DNA of 59,695 nt from an uncultured Pseudomonadota bacterium (GCA_903875455.1 CAIQWF010000141.1:1-59695); one strand, 5' to 3'. Positions 1 through 9,529 are shown, counted from the stretch's first letter. Program-made: numbers and translations. Notes: a model not told the origin generated them from the sequence alone.

Positions 1-214
1 AGGTTAAATATGAATGGTTGCCTTTGTCGTGTTACGTCAGTTATGCAAATTTGAAAAAAACGGTGGTGGATATACTTTCAAATTTTGGAACTAAATACCG
101 TATAACTTTTGTTTAACTACTTATGACATTAAAATCCCTGAGTTTTCAAAATTATTTATATCTACCATACAACTTACCTATTATTAACCCATCACACCGC
201 AACACCAGTAATTT
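1..214. other. Left-edge stretch without a recognisable gene
   Basis: AT-rich sequence with no reading frame that I can support. A short open frame from 123 on the plus strand runs into the antisense of the next gene and has no recognisable product. The stretch lies downstream of the Uma2 gene that ends at 215, so it probably holds that transcript's 3' end and the control region of a gene outside the window. Confidence 0.4.
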
Positions 215-775
215 TCATTGCTGCAAAATACTGTCAGGCATAACAACCAACTCCTTAAAAGTCGGTGAAACTATCGGCTGCGTTCCTTTAAATTCCGCCA
301 CCTCATAAAAACCCTCTTCCAACACCAACACACTGACTTTATTTTCTTGCGGGTCAACAATCCAATATTCAGGAATTTCCAACGCCGCATATTCAGAACG
401 TTTATAACGATAATCCTGGCTTACGGAAGACGGACTGACAATTTCCACCACCAATAACGGCGACACTTCAAACACAGCCACCTGATTGCGCATTTCCTCC
501 ACTTGCGCTTTCGTCACAATCGCAAGGTCAGGCAAACGTGATTTGCGAACTCCCGTTCTCACGCCAACCCCTCTGAAACTAAACCAATCTAACTGCAAAC
601 GATTCACTTCCTGCTCAAATAAATCATCGAGAAATTCAGCAATTAAAATATGCTGCAAAATAGGTGGCGGCATCAGAGCTAACTCCCCATTAATCAATTC
701 ATAACGATTAACGGTTTCGTCGTTGTATGTTAAATAATCCTCAAACGACATTAATTTATACGCTAATGCTGACAT
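215..775 (-). CDS. Uma2 family (DUF820) PD-(D/E)XK nuclease-like protein
   Basis: The protein has about 186 residues. Seen: the DUF820/Uma2 signature, with an RYELINGEL stretch near the N terminus, the acidic LPDLAIV motif, VVEIVSPSS, then YKRSEY and EYWIVDP. These give the D...E...K order expected of a PD-(D/E)XK restriction-like fold. The family is abundant in cyanobacteria and filamentous sulfur bacteria, and its cellular role is not established. A TTG lies 15 bases upstream, but I prefer the ATG at 775, which follows a GGGGA ribosome-binding site. It starts 48 bp after the dabA stop on the same strand and may be co-transcribed with it, though no functional link is evident. A paralogue lies at 8909-9484. 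Confidence 0.85.
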   Translation of the reverse strand: MSALAYKLMSFEDYLTYNDETVNRYELINGELALMPPPILQHILIAEFLDDLFEQEVNRLQLDWFSFRGVGVRTGVRKSRLPDLAIVTKAQVEEMRNQVAVFEVSPLLVVEIVSPSSVSQDYRYKRSEYAALEIPEYWIVDPQENKVSVLVLEEGFYEVAEFKGTQPIVSPTFKELVVMPDSILQQ

Positions 776-823
776 ATTCGTTTTCCCCAAAAACTGTTTA
801 AAACCCAGACCAACACTTTAACA

Positions 824-3800
824 TCAGGGCTGTTGAATTAACACCGGCGACAACGGCTCGCTTTGACCGCGATAATAATCCGGCGACTTTTCATACAGCG
901 GTAAATCTTGGCGTTCAGCTTGCCACAACACAAAACCTTTGCCGCGTTCAAACACAAACATGTCTTCTGAATCGGGATCTTTCGCGCTTAAATGTACCCA
1001 ACCGCCACCGATTAATTCCTGCAAACTCGGCTGGCGACCATAAATCTGTTCCAAAACGCTGGTTTTGGCTTCCACAATAATCTGCAACCGCATCGCCTCG
1101 TGAATTTCTATCATTTGCCTCGGCAACCCGGTACGCAAATCGCTGCTCGCGCCCTCCATCACCGCAAACAAGCCGGTGATGTTATGCGGAATTTTCGTGC
1201 CGCAGCCAAAACGCTCATTGTTAATGGTGGAAAAATAATATTCCAGATTAATTCCCGCCCCGACCGGCCCTGCGGTTAATAAAATTCCCTCCAGAATTTT
1301 GCCGTCCGCATCCTGCGTAGGGTCGTAAGAAATCAAAAATGCCCGCCGATCTAAAAACAGACCCTGTGTCAGCGCACGCCGCCCAATCACCGCAAAGGCG
1401 TTTGTGGCATGTCCAAACTCAGGACGCACCTGACTTAAATCCGCTGAACGCTGCTGCACATGCGCTAACGCGGCAGCGGTTGAATTGGGATGATTGCGAC
1501 TTAACAAACGCCGACAGCGTTCATGCGCCGCACTATCGCGTCCTTGCAGTACTTTTGTTTGAAAATCGCTGAAGGCCGTTTGAAAATGAGCAGGAATAAC
1601 ATCAATGTCATACCAGATAATTTCATCGCTGCAAGTGTCGTGTTGAGTGCCGACAAACCAGCAGTCATCAGGAATCACAATATTGCGTTGCGCTAATAAC
1701 TGTCGCACTTGCGGACGATTTGCCATCGCTGCAAAAGCCCGCGCATTCGCTCCACCACGCCGTCCACCACACGCGCCACAATCATGCGCGGCTTCATGCG
1801 GATTATTCAAACTGGTTGAGCCGTGTCCTAAAAAACACACAATCGGCGCGAAACCTGAAGTTAAGCCAATCGCGCGTAAAAAATTGCCCACCCGGTCGGC
1901 CTGCTCATTATCGCTAAAACCAATGCGAGGTGCGGGAGTGTTTTCACTGCTGGTCAGTTGCAATTCAGTCGGCACCGCAGGGACAATGGCATGATGCAGA
2001 TATTCACCCATTCGCCGTGCAGACTGCGGCATAAAGGTTTTGAGTGCTAATTCAATCAGATTAAACGGTGCTAACGCGGCAATCGTGACACAGGAACGCA
2101 ACAAATGGCGACGCAAACTTTGATATTGCAGATAATGAAATTTCTTTTCTAAGTGATGACCTTGCTGGTGCGCAACCACCGCCGCATCAGAATCAGGCTT
2201 GGCGATTTCGTGAACCTGATGCACGGGCGTAACCACCACAGGACACAGCGGCGTATATTCCACATCATCCAAGCCTTGATAATTCATGGCGATGCCGAAA
2301 AAACCTGCCGCGCCTAATGTTTCAAAGTCGGGATTCAATTCCTCAATATGACGGCGCAGGCTTTCTTCACGCTCATCCATGCAAAAAACCAATTGTGCGG
2401 AGGGACGAGAATCGCGTTTGTACCAACGACCGCGCTGATAATTCACCTGTAGCGCATGAAAAATCTGCTCACGATAATGGCGTTCGTAAGCGACCAGCCA
2501 AATCTGATTGCGTTCTGTGGGATTAAAATCATCAAGGACTTGTAAGAGTTTTTGTAAATCCGATGCTGAGAATGTTTCAACTTGCGTGGCGTTCAAGCCT
2601 AAATGCTGACATAAACGGAATAATCGCCAGCCTTCATTATAAATAGTGACACACGACTTCGAGTCCTTTAAAGAACTGGCAGTTGTAGATAATGGACTGC
2701 TTTGCCAGGTCCAAATTAAATCTGCCAGTTGCTGGAATTGGCTTGCTGAAGCCTGCGTTTGCAATAACTCTGCTGCGCGTTGGCTTAAATATTCGGGTAA
2801 CTGTCCTTGATAAAACCGAGTGCGGATAAAAAATTCAGCGCGATTTTTATTAAAATAAGTTTGTAACTTATCCAGTCTCGCCTTGATTCGCCACAAATCA
2901 CGGCAGATTTTGTTTAAAAACAAGCTGTCCAAGGTTAAACGAATCGCTAAAAAATCGGCCAGTTGCGGCTTAATATCGTTTTCGCATGTATAGCCAGAAT
3001 TATGTTCGCGCCAGTTTATCATCCCCGCCCAGCCCGGAATTTCCAACGCTAACCGCTGTAAATAACCATCCCATTTTTCCTCTGGAATGTGCAGTTCGGT
3101 AAGTTGAAAAATAATGGTATCAACTGCGTTTTCAGGCAAACTTGCCAGTTTTTTAAAATCTGGCTGGTCTAGTTCAGCTAAAAACGGATTAGCGTCATAT
3201 TTCAGACTTTCCCGCCATGCCGAATATAACCCTAATTTTTGCCGCTGCGGCACAGACCACGCCGCCATGCCTTCATCCAAGGCACTGGCACAAAAGCGAA
3301 TCAGTTGCGGACCAACAAAATCGAGAATGTCCACACCGGTAAGTTGCAAAAGAAAACCGCGCAACGTTATGTCCTGGCCTATTTTCGCAATCGTATCGGT
3401 TAAATTTTGCCCCGCATGAGCTTGAAACTGTTGCTGCGAATTTAAACTTTTATTTGCTAAAGTCGCCCAACTTTCAGCTTGTTGGGGCGATAAATCAAAC
3501 AAGTCTTCGGGATGAAGACCTGACAGGTTTTCAAAACCTGTCAGGTCTAACCTGGCTAAAATTTTTTGCCACAATAAATTGCTGGGTTCGGTTTCAAAGG
3601 TTTTTAATTCATTTTTATGCCAGTTAAATTGCTGTGCGCTAATCGCTGAAAAATCAAACAGCAACGCTAAACGATATAAATCCTTACGAGAGATTTTTTT
3701 ATCCGCGAGCTGACAAACAGTTTCTTCACTGTTTAAGAGCAGATTCGCAGAAATTGCGGCGAATAAATCGCTATCAGCAATTCGTCCCTGTTGATAAAAC

Positions 3801-4033
3801 TGTCGAAATTGCGCTTCCGGTAAATAACCTTCAATTCCGGTTACAACTTCAAATTCAGCCAAAGCCTGTTCAAACGGCAAATGTTGAAAGCCATGAATGG
3901 TGTTATGGTGAACGAAATTGAGAATAGGAGCTTGGGCGGGCAGAACATGATCCAGATGCTGTAAGGCATGAGTGATAATTTCGCGTAACGCATCAGCGGA
4001 TAAAATAGGGCTTGAAGAGGATGAAACTGACAT
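824..4033 (-). CDS. dabA: DabA-type inorganic carbon transporter subunit (DUF2309)
   Basis: A protein of 1,069 residues of the DUF2309/UPF0753 family, now known as DabA. It is the carbonic-anhydrase-like subunit of a two-component, ion-gradient-driven system that traps CO2 as bicarbonate in the cytoplasm. The zinc-site signature of the family is visible: C-x-D in FCMDERE (about residue 550), the histidine in GHGS (about 737) and a cysteine in CGACGG (about 752). The gene follows dabB with a 4-bp gap, the arrangement known for functional DAB operons. The ATG at 4033 gives MSVSSSSSPI and then the conserved HHNTIHGFQHLPFEQA region. Odd feature: a perfect 33-bp palindrome lies in frame at 3518-3550 and encodes about 11 residues around LTGFENLSG, probably an inserted repeat. 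Confidence 0.93.
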   Translation of the reverse strand: MSVSSSSSPILSADALREIITHALQHLDHVLPAQAPILNFVHHNTIHGFQHLPFEQALAEFEVVTGIEGYLPEAQFRQFYQQGRIADSDLFAAISANLLLNSEETVCQLADKKISRKDLYRLALLFDFSAISAQQFNWHKNELKTFETEPSNLLWQKILARLDLTGFENLSGLHPEDLFDLSPQQAESWATLANKSLNSQQQFQAHAGQNLTDTIAKIGQDITLRGFLLQLTGVDILDFVGPQLIRFCASALDEGMAAWSVPQRQKLGLYSAWRESLKYDANPFLAELDQPDFKKLASLPENAVDTIIFQLTELHIPEEKWDGYLQRLALEIPGWAGMINWREHNSGYTCENDIKPQLADFLAIRLTLDSLFLNKICRDLWRIKARLDKLQTYFNKNRAEFFIRTRFYQGQLPEYLSQRAAELLQTQASASQFQQLADLIWTWQSSPLSTTASSLKDSKSCVTIYNEGWRLFRLCQHLGLNATQVETFSASDLQKLLQVLDDFNPTERNQIWLVAYERHYREQIFHALQVNYQRGRWYKRDSRPSAQLVFCMDEREESLRRHIEELNPDFETLGAAGFFGIAMNYQGLDDVEYTPLCPVVVTPVHQVHEIAKPDSDAAVVAHQQGHHLEKKFHYLQYQSLRRHLLRSCVTIAALAPFNLIELALKTFMPQSARRMGEYLHHAIVPAVPTELQLTSSENTPAPRIGFSDNEQADRVGNFLRAIGLTSGFAPIVCFLGHGSTSLNNPHEAAHDCGACGGRRGGANARAFAAMANRPQVRQLLAQRNIVIPDDCWFVGTQHDTCSDEIIWYDIDVIPAHFQTAFSDFQTKVLQGRDSAAHERCRRLLSRNHPNSTAAALAHVQQRSADLSQVRPEFGHATNAFAVIGRRALTQGLFLDRRAFLISYDPTQDADGKILEGILLTAGPVGAGINLEYYFSTINNERFGCGTKIPHNITGLFAVMEGASSDLRTGLPRQMIEIHEAMRLQIIVEAKTSVLEQIYGRQPSLQELIGGGWVHLSAKDPDSEDMFVFERGKGFVLWQAERQDLPLYEKSPDYYRGQSEPLSPVLIQQP
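3518..3550. repeat. Perfect 33-bp palindrome inside dabA
   Basis: Arms AGACCTGACAGGTTTT (3518-3533) and their exact reverse complement (3535-3550) are separated by one base. Palindromes of this kind are dispersed in many bacterial genomes. Here the element is read through in frame by dabA. I infer insertion of a small mobile or amplifying repeat into coding sequence, tolerated because the frame stayed open. Confidence 0.85.
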
Positions 4034-4037
4034 GGAT

Positions 4038-5516
4038 TTAAACGGCAGGATTGATTTGCAACTGAATGTTTTTGTTCATCTGGTTAATGGTTGCCACCGA
4101 CAAATCTGAGATAAAGTGCGGCACTAAACCGAAAAATACAATTCCTGCAACTAAAACACCAGCGGCCAACAACTCATGGTTTTTTAAGTCTGGAATCGCC
4201 AGCATTGCCGGTTTAGTGGTGCCGGTAAACAATAAATTAATGGTGCGCATACAATACGCCGCGCTGATTAAGATGCTGAAACTGAAAAACACCATCCAGC
4301 CGCCCCATTGCTGAAAACCGCCTAACAGGGCGTGAAATTCGGCGATAAAGCCGACCGAACCGGGCAAGCCCATTGCCGCCAATAAAACCAGCGTGGTTAA
4401 AAAAGTAAAGCGCGGCATCACCTGAATAATCGCGCTGTAATCCTGAATATTGCGGGTGTGAGTGCGTTCGTAAAGCAAGCCGACCAATAGAAACATCGCT
4501 CCTGCAATCAGCCCGTGAGCGGACATTTGCAGCACCGCGCCGGTCATGCCCATTTCGTTTAAGCTGGCGATTCCCAACAACACAATCCCCAAATGACTGA
4601 CCGAAGAATACGCCACCATCGCTTTCAAATCGCTTTGTCGCCACGCCAATAATCCGCCATAAATCATCCCGAACAGAGCTAAAAAAACTAACAACGGTTG
4701 TAGCGTTTGTGCCGCTTCCGGCAACATCACCACGGCGCGGATTAAGCCATACGCCCCCATTTTTAACAGAATCCCGGATAACAAAATACTCACCGGACTG
4801 GGTGCTTCCACATGCGCTAACGGCAACCAGCCATGCAACGGGAAAACTGGCATTTTCACTCCGAAGCCGATTAAAAATCCCAGCAAGGCCCAAACCTGTT
4901 TATCGTGCGGCATGGTTTCCGCTACCACGCTTACCGCCTGCATCAAGGACACATGTTCCGGCACATATTCATATACCGCAATCAGGCTAATAAGCATAAA
5001 TACTGAGCCGCCCATCGTATAAAGCACGAAGTTTAAACTGGCGGCATGACGGCGTTTTCCGCCCCAGCGGTCAATCAGGAAAAACAGCGGGATTAAGGTG
5101 ACTTCCCAGAAAATATAAAAAATTGCCCAATCCTGGGCTAAAAACACCCCCAACATACCGAATTCCAGCAATAACAAACAGATGTGATAGCCTTTCACCC
5201 GCTCGGTTAAATTCAGCGAAGCCAGTAAAGCGATACACATTAATAAAGTCGCCAGCAACACCATCGGTAAAGAAACGCCATCAACACCGAGGGCGTAACT
5301 GCTGCCGAATTTTGGATTAAGCAGGAAGTATTCGCTAAACTGCAAACTGGCATCAGCGTTGTTGTAGTTGAAAACCAAAATGCAGCTCAACAGCAAGGTG
5401 ATTCCAGTAAACAGCAAAGCCAAAGGCCGCACCAGATAAAGTTTTTGCTGTGGAATCAAGGCCAGAAGCAATGCGCCAAGTGCCGGAGTCCAAAGCAGGG
5501 TGCTTAAAACGCCCAT
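4038..5516 (-). CDS. dabB: DabB-type membrane subunit (NuoL/M-like proton-conducting antiporter family)
   Basis: A 492-residue membrane protein of the proton-conducting transporter family (PF00361), with about 14 hydrophobic segments. Visible family landmarks are GVDGVSLP, the conserved glutamate in FYIFWEVTLIPLFFLIDRWGG, the lysine-containing FGVKMPVFPLHGWLPLAHVEAP and YSSVSHLG. By sequence it resembles complex I subunit NuoM. No other nuo genes are nearby and dabA follows 4 bp downstream, so I read it as DabB, the cation-coupling half of the inorganic-carbon transporter. The ATG at 5516 begins a typical membrane-inserted N terminus. A TATAAT-type -10 element about 80 bases upstream probably drives the operon. 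Confidence 0.85.
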   Translation of the reverse strand: MGVLSTLLWTPALGALLLALIPQQKLYLVRPLALLFTGITLLLSCILVFNYNNADASLQFSEYFLLNPKFGSSYALGVDGVSLPMVLLATLLMCIALLASLNLTERVKGYHICLLLLEFGMLGVFLAQDWAIFYIFWEVTLIPLFFLIDRWGGKRRHAASLNFVLYTMGGSVFMLISLIAVYEYVPEHVSLMQAVSVVAETMPHDKQVWALLGFLIGFGVKMPVFPLHGWLPLAHVEAPSPVSILLSGILLKMGAYGLIRAVVMLPEAAQTLQPLLVFLALFGMIYGGLLAWRQSDLKAMVAYSSVSHLGIVLLGIASLNEMGMTGAVLQMSAHGLIAGAMFLLVGLLYERTHTRNIQDYSAIIQVMPRFTFLTTLVLLAAMGLPGSVGFIAEFHALLGGFQQWGGWMVFFSFSILISAAYCMRTINLLFTGTTKPAMLAIPDLKNHELLAAGVLVAGIVFFGLVPHFISDLSVATINQMNKNIQLQINPAV

Positions 5517-5592
5517 AACTGACCGGGTGTTGCTGAATGTGGAAGAGAAAATATCATGTTCGATTTTTAAATTTTAAATTGCGAGCGGTCCG

Positions 5593-5623
5593 ATTATAAA
5601 CCTTTAACCTTTCAGAAACCTTT
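5593..5623 (-). promoter_or_regulatory. Candidate dabBA promoter with three heptamer repeats
   Basis: On the minus strand a perfect TATAAT lies at 5598-5593. Just upstream are three direct copies of AAAGGTT (5605-5599, 5612-5606 and 5623-5617), spaced 7 and 11 bases apart. No good -35 box is present, so activator binding to the repeats would be a reasonable inference. The predicted leader is about 70 nt. Confidence 0.45.
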
Positions 5624-5645
5624 CATAGCAGAATTAACAGCATTG

Positions 5646-7157
5646 CTATTTAATGGTGCGGTCTAGTTTGCGATAGCTGATTGCTTCACTTAAATGGGGA
5701 ATTTCAATCTGTTGTGAATAAGCCAAATCGGCAATGGTGCGGGAAAGTTTTAAAATCCGGTGATAGGCCCGATGCGACAAACCGAAGCGTTCCATAGCCT
5801 GCTCTAATAATTGATGACCTTGCTCAGACAGCGCACAAAACACTTTTACATCGTTGGCGGATAAATGCGAATTCGGTTTTCCGCACCGTGCTAAAGCGAC
5901 ATTTCGTGCGGCCACGACTCGCGCCCGAATAGTTGCGCTACTTTCCTGACCTTCCGGCGAACCTTTGCGCAGCACTTCATGGGAGACGCGCGGCACTTCC
6001 AGGTGCATGTCAATCCGGTCTAATAATGGCCCGGAAATCTTGTTACGATAGCGGCTGACCTGCTCCGACGTGCAATGACAACGCCCGGAAGCATCGCCCA
6101 AATAGCCGCACGGGCAGGGATTCATTGCCGCAATCAGTTGAAACCGTGCCGGAAAGTCCGCCTGCCGGGTAGCACGGGAAATGGTGATATGGCCTGATTC
6201 CATCGGTTCGCGCAACACTTCCAACACCCTGCGGTCGAATTCGGGTAATTCATCCAAAAATAACGCGCCGTTATGCGCCAGCGAGATTTCACCCGGTTTG
6301 GGATTGCTGCCGCCGCCGACTAAGGCCGCCGCCGAAGCGGTATGATGTGGAGCACGAAACGGCGGTTTACACCAGTCTTCCACCTTGAAGCCCTGATCGC
6401 TAATCGAGGCAAGGGCGGCGGTTTGTTGGGCCTGAAACTCGGTGAGCGGCGGCAAAATCGTTGGCAAGCGGGAAGCCAGCATCGATTTTCCGGTGCCGGG
6501 CGGCCCTAACATCAATAAGTTATGCGCACCGGCGGCGGCAATTTCAAACGCCCGTTTTACATGATATTGGCCATGCACATCCGCAAAGTCTACACTGTGA
6601 ATTTCCTGCGCAGCTTGCAGCGGCGGGATTTCTGCAACCAACTGTTTCTGTCCACACAAATGCGCACAAACATCCATCAAGGTCCGCGCGGGAAACAACG
6701 CCACATCCTGCACTAGCGCAACTTCGGCAGCATTTTGATAGGGCAGGATTAATTGCCGCCCGGCCTGCTTCACTTGCAGCGCGACCGGCAGTGCGCCGTT
6801 AATGCCGCGCAATTCGCCGCCTAACGACAGTTCACCGACACATTCATATTGCTGCAAAACCTGAGCGGGAATTTGCCCGGAAGCCGCCAGAATCCCCAGC
6901 GCAATTGCCAAATCAAAACGCCCGCCTTCTTTCGGTAAATCTGCCGGCGCCATATTGATGGTGATGCGCTGAATCGGAAATTCAAAACGGGAATTTAAAA
7001 TCGCGCCATAAACCCGGTCTTTGCTTTCCTTGACAGCGGTTTCGGGTAAGCCGACGATGGAAAGGGATGGCAAGCCATTGGAAACGTGAACTTCGACAGT
7101 GACCAGCGGGGCGTCGATTCCAGAACGTCCGCGACTGTAAACAATGGCAAGAGGCAT
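5646..7157 (-). CDS. comM: YifB/ComM family Mg-chelatase-like AAA ATPase
   Basis: 503 residues, the usual family length. Seen: an N-terminal Lon-protease-like fold (VEVHVSNGLPSLSIVGLPETAVKES), the Walker A motif GPPGTGKS (about residue 218), Walker B LFLDELPEF, the Mg-chelatase segment AMNPCPCGYLGD and the C-terminal RAYHRILKLSRTIADL. ComM is a hexameric helicase that promotes branch migration during natural transformation in gammaproteobacteria. It starts at ATG 7157. It lies upstream of dabB on the same strand with a 129-bp gap that contains the dabBA promoter candidate, so it is probably a separate unit. Confidence 0.92.
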   Translation of the reverse strand: MPLAIVYSRGRSGIDAPLVTVEVHVSNGLPSLSIVGLPETAVKESKDRVYGAILNSRFEFPIQRITINMAPADLPKEGGRFDLAIALGILAASGQIPAQVLQQYECVGELSLGGELRGINGALPVALQVKQAGRQLILPYQNAAEVALVQDVALFPARTLMDVCAHLCGQKQLVAEIPPLQAAQEIHSVDFADVHGQYHVKRAFEIAAAGAHNLLMLGPPGTGKSMLASRLPTILPPLTEFQAQQTAALASISDQGFKVEDWCKPPFRAPHHTASAAALVGGGSNPKPGEISLAHNGALFLDELPEFDRRVLEVLREPMESGHITISRATRQADFPARFQLIAAMNPCPCGYLGDASGRCHCTSEQVSRYRNKISGPLLDRIDMHLEVPRVSHEVLRKGSPEGQESSATIRARVVAARNVALARCGKPNSHLSANDVKVFCALSEQGHQLLEQAMERFGLSHRAYHRILKLSRTIADLAYSQQIEIPHLSEAISYRKLDRTIK

Positions 7158-7282
7158 AATAGTCTGTTTTAAAGGGAGAAAATCAGGATCATCAGCGAAC
7201 CCGCTGCTTGATAGTAATAGTTATCATTGTACTGTGTTTGCAAAACCGCTTAAAGCTGCTTACAGAGGAGTTACCGAAAAAA

Positions 7283-7861
7283 TTACAACCCCTCCCACGG
7301 CTTATACAAGCCTGTCACATCTACGCCAAACATATCCAAAACCCGCCCTACCCCTTCATCCACCATCGCGGCAATCGAGTTGCTCTTGCTGTAAAACGCC
7401 GGCATCGGTGGAAACATAATCCCGCCCATTTCTGTCACCGTTGCCATATTGCGAATATGAATTAAGTTCAGCGGGGTTTCGCGCGGCATAATCACCAATC
7501 GCCGCCGTTCTTTTAACACCACATCCGCCGCCCGTGAAATCAGGTTATCGCCAAAACCGTGCGCCACCGCCGCTAAAGTTTTCATTGAGCACGGCGCAAT
7601 AATCATCCCTTCGGTTTTGAATCCACCGCTGGCAATGGTCGCGGCAATATCATTAATGCCATGCGTCACATCTGCCAAAGCGTACAAAGCGGCTTTGTCC
7701 ATCTCCATTTCATACTGCAAATTAATCAGACCGGCCTTGGAAATCACCAAGTGCGATTCCCATTCCGGTTGAGCGCGTAATACTTGCAACATCCGCACCC
7801 CGTAAACTGCCCCGGTTGCACCGGTGATGGCGATAATCAAGCGTTTTTTAACAGCATTCAT
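7283..7861 (-). CDS. ubiX: Flavin prenyltransferase UbiX
   Basis: 192 residues, normal for the family. The N terminus IIAITGATGAVYGVRML is the flavin-phosphate-binding loop, and later motifs include MIIAPCSMKTLAAVAHG, RAADVVLKERRRLVIMPRETPLN and MFPPMPAFY. UbiX makes prenylated FMN, the cofactor of the UbiD decarboxylase in ubiquinone biosynthesis. The gene overlaps the upstream pip gene by four bases (ATGA), so the two are translationally coupled, although their functions are unrelated. ubiD is not in this window. Confidence 0.93.
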   Translation of the reverse strand: MNAVKKRLIIAITGATGAVYGVRMLQVLRAQPEWESHLVISKAGLINLQYEMEMDKAALYALADVTHGINDIAATIASGGFKTEGMIIAPCSMKTLAAVAHGFGDNLISRAADVVLKERRRLVIMPRETPLNLIHIRNMATVTEMGGIMFPPMPAFYSKSNSIAAMVDEGVGRVLDMFGVDVTGLYKPWEGL

Positions 7862-8808
7862 CTGAGTTTTTCCGCCATGTTATCGGTTGCATTAACCAAT
7901 GCGTCTATCATTTCCTCGCCTTTGGCAATATGGCCGGAATCGGCTAACACCTGATATTCGGCGTGTGGCAAGAATTTATGTAAAGCCGCTGCCGCTTCCA
8001 TCGGGCAAACCAGATCATAGCGTCCGTGAATAATGATGGCAGGAATTGATTCAAGTAAATGACAGTTTTCTAAGATTTGATTTTCGGCAATGAAATAATG
8101 GTGCTTGGCATAATGCAATTCCATCATCACCTGTTTGACCATTTTTTCCGTGACATGCTCTGTTTCTCTGTCCGGTTGGTAATCACGTCCCAGAGACACT
8201 TGCGCACCCCAGGCCGCCCACGCTCTGGCAACCCGCCGTTGCGTCAACTGATCGTCTCCCCAAAGTCCCGCGCACAAGCCTTGAAATAAATCATGCCGTA
8301 GTGTTTCTGGAATGCTGTCGTGCAGTTTTTGCCATTGTTCGGGGTAAATCCGGTTTACGCCATCATTGAGAAACCAGCTTAAATCCTGAGTACGGGCTAA
8401 GAACACCCCGCGAATAATCATGCCGGAAACCTTTTTAGGATATTGCTGTGCATAAAGCAAAGCTAAAGCCCCGCCCCATGAGCCACCGAATAACAGCCAT
8501 TTTTCAATTCCCAATTGCTGGCGAACCTGTTCCATATCGCTGATTAAATCCTGCGTAGTGTTATGCTCTAACTCGCCAAAAGGCGTTGATAAGCCGCTGC
8601 CGCGCTGGTCCATTAGCACAATCCGATATTTTTCAGGATTAAAAAACCGCCGGTGATCGGGTTTTGTGCCGGAACAAGGCCCGCCGTGTAAAAAAATGAC
8701 CGCAATGCCTTGCACGTTGCCGCTTTCTTCAATATAAACCCGATGTTTGCTGGTTGTTTCGAGGAAAAAAGTGCGGTAAGGGGAAATTTCAGGGTAGAGA
8801 GTTTTCAT
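7858..8808 (-). CDS. pip: Proline iminopeptidase (alpha/beta hydrolase)
   Basis: 316 residues, matching family S33 prolyl aminopeptidases. Visible elements are the oxyanion region HGGPCSGTKPDHRRFF, DQRGSGLSTP, the nucleophile elbow GGSWGG with the catalytic Ser near residue 107, and a late HGRYDLVCPMEAA segment carrying the catalytic Asp, with the His in DSGHIAKGEE. The enzyme removes N-terminal proline from peptides and is cytoplasmic, as there is no signal peptide. The first gene of a two-gene unit with ubiX. Confidence 0.92.
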   Translation of the reverse strand: MKTLYPEISPYRTFFLETTSKHRVYIEESGNVQGIAVIFLHGGPCSGTKPDHRRFFNPEKYRIVLMDQRGSGLSTPFGELEHNTTQDLISDMEQVRQQLGIEKWLLFGGSWGGALALLYAQQYPKKVSGMIIRGVFLARTQDLSWFLNDGVNRIYPEQWQKLHDSIPETLRHDLFQGLCAGLWGDDQLTQRRVARAWAAWGAQVSLGRDYQPDRETEHVTEKMVKQVMMELHYAKHHYFIAENQILENCHLLESIPAIIIHGRYDLVCPMEAAAALHKFLPHAEYQVLADSGHIAKGEEMIDALVNATDNMAEKLR

Positions 8809-8908
8809 AAAAATCAGTGTTAATGGGTTTTAAAAATCAGGCTGCGCAAGCGAACTATTTTGTTATATAGTGACATATCCTTAAAAAATCATACACGCTA
8901 AATTGATT

Positions 8909-9484
8909 ATGAATACAGTAACCGCAGTTCCGCAAAAATATCTGATTGATGTTTTTAAATGGCAAAAGATGGCCGAAGCAGGTCTTTTTTCACCCAAAGA
9001 CCGCGTTGAACTTATTAATGGAGAAATTTTAGAAATGCCGCCAATCGGATTTAACCATTCAGGACACTTAAATCGTATCACTAATCTGTTTGCAGCTGTC
9101 GTTGTTGCAAAAAAAGCAATTCTGAGTATTCAGAACCCATTGCAATTGGGTGACCTTTCCGAACCTGAGCCTGATTTTATGTTGCTGCGCCCTGATGCCG
9201 ATTTTTATACCACTCGCCATCCGCAAGCCGAAGATGTTTTATTGCTGGTTGAAGTAGCAGATACTTCTTTAAATTATGACCGTGAACAAAAAGCGCGTTT
9301 GTATGCTTTATATGGAATTACCGAATATTGGTTGGTGAACTTAAATAATGAAAGCCTTGAAGTGTATCGCAAAGCATCTAACGACGGCTATGAACAGAAA
9401 ACAACGTTGCATTATGGTGACACAATCAATCTGGTTGCATTGCCAGAAATCAGCATTAACACGGCAGATATTTTGTCGAAATAG
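8909..9484 (+). CDS. Uma2 family (DUF820) PD-(D/E)XK nuclease-like protein, second copy
   Basis: 191 residues from ATG 8909 (a TTG two codons upstream is also open). Motifs follow the family: DRVELINGEILEMPPIGFNH, EPEPDFMLL, LLVEVADTSLNYDREQKARLYA and TEYWLVNL, giving the D/E/K core of a PD-(D/E)XK fold. It is divergent from the copy at 215-775 rather than a recent duplicate. It is a single gene, separated from its right-hand convergent neighbour by a bidirectional terminator. Its biological role is unknown, and the Uma2 name does not prove nuclease activity. Confidence 0.85.
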   Translation: MNTVTAVPQKYLIDVFKWQKMAEAGLFSPKDRVELINGEILEMPPIGFNHSGHLNRITNLFAAVVVAKKAILSIQNPLQLGDLSEPEPDFMLLRPDADFYTTRHPQAEDVLLLVEVADTSLNYDREQKARLYALYGITEYWLVNLNNESLEVYRKASNDGYEQKTTLHYGDTINLVALPEISINTADILSK

Positions 9485-9505
9485 ATTTTTTTCAGGCATA
9501 AAAAA

Positions 9506-9529
9506 AAGGGAAGACTTTCATCTTCCCTT
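9506..9529. terminator. Bidirectional intrinsic terminator
   Basis: A 9-bp stem AAGGGAAGA / TCTTCCCTT with a 6-nt loop lies between two convergent genes. It has an A-run on its left and a T-rich run on its right, so it can terminate both strands. Confidence 0.8.

Noticed and set aside
4038-5516. Complex I subunit NuoM
   Set aside because: No other nuo genes; immediate dabA downstream makes DabB the better reading, although the sequence alone cannot exclude NuoM ancestry.
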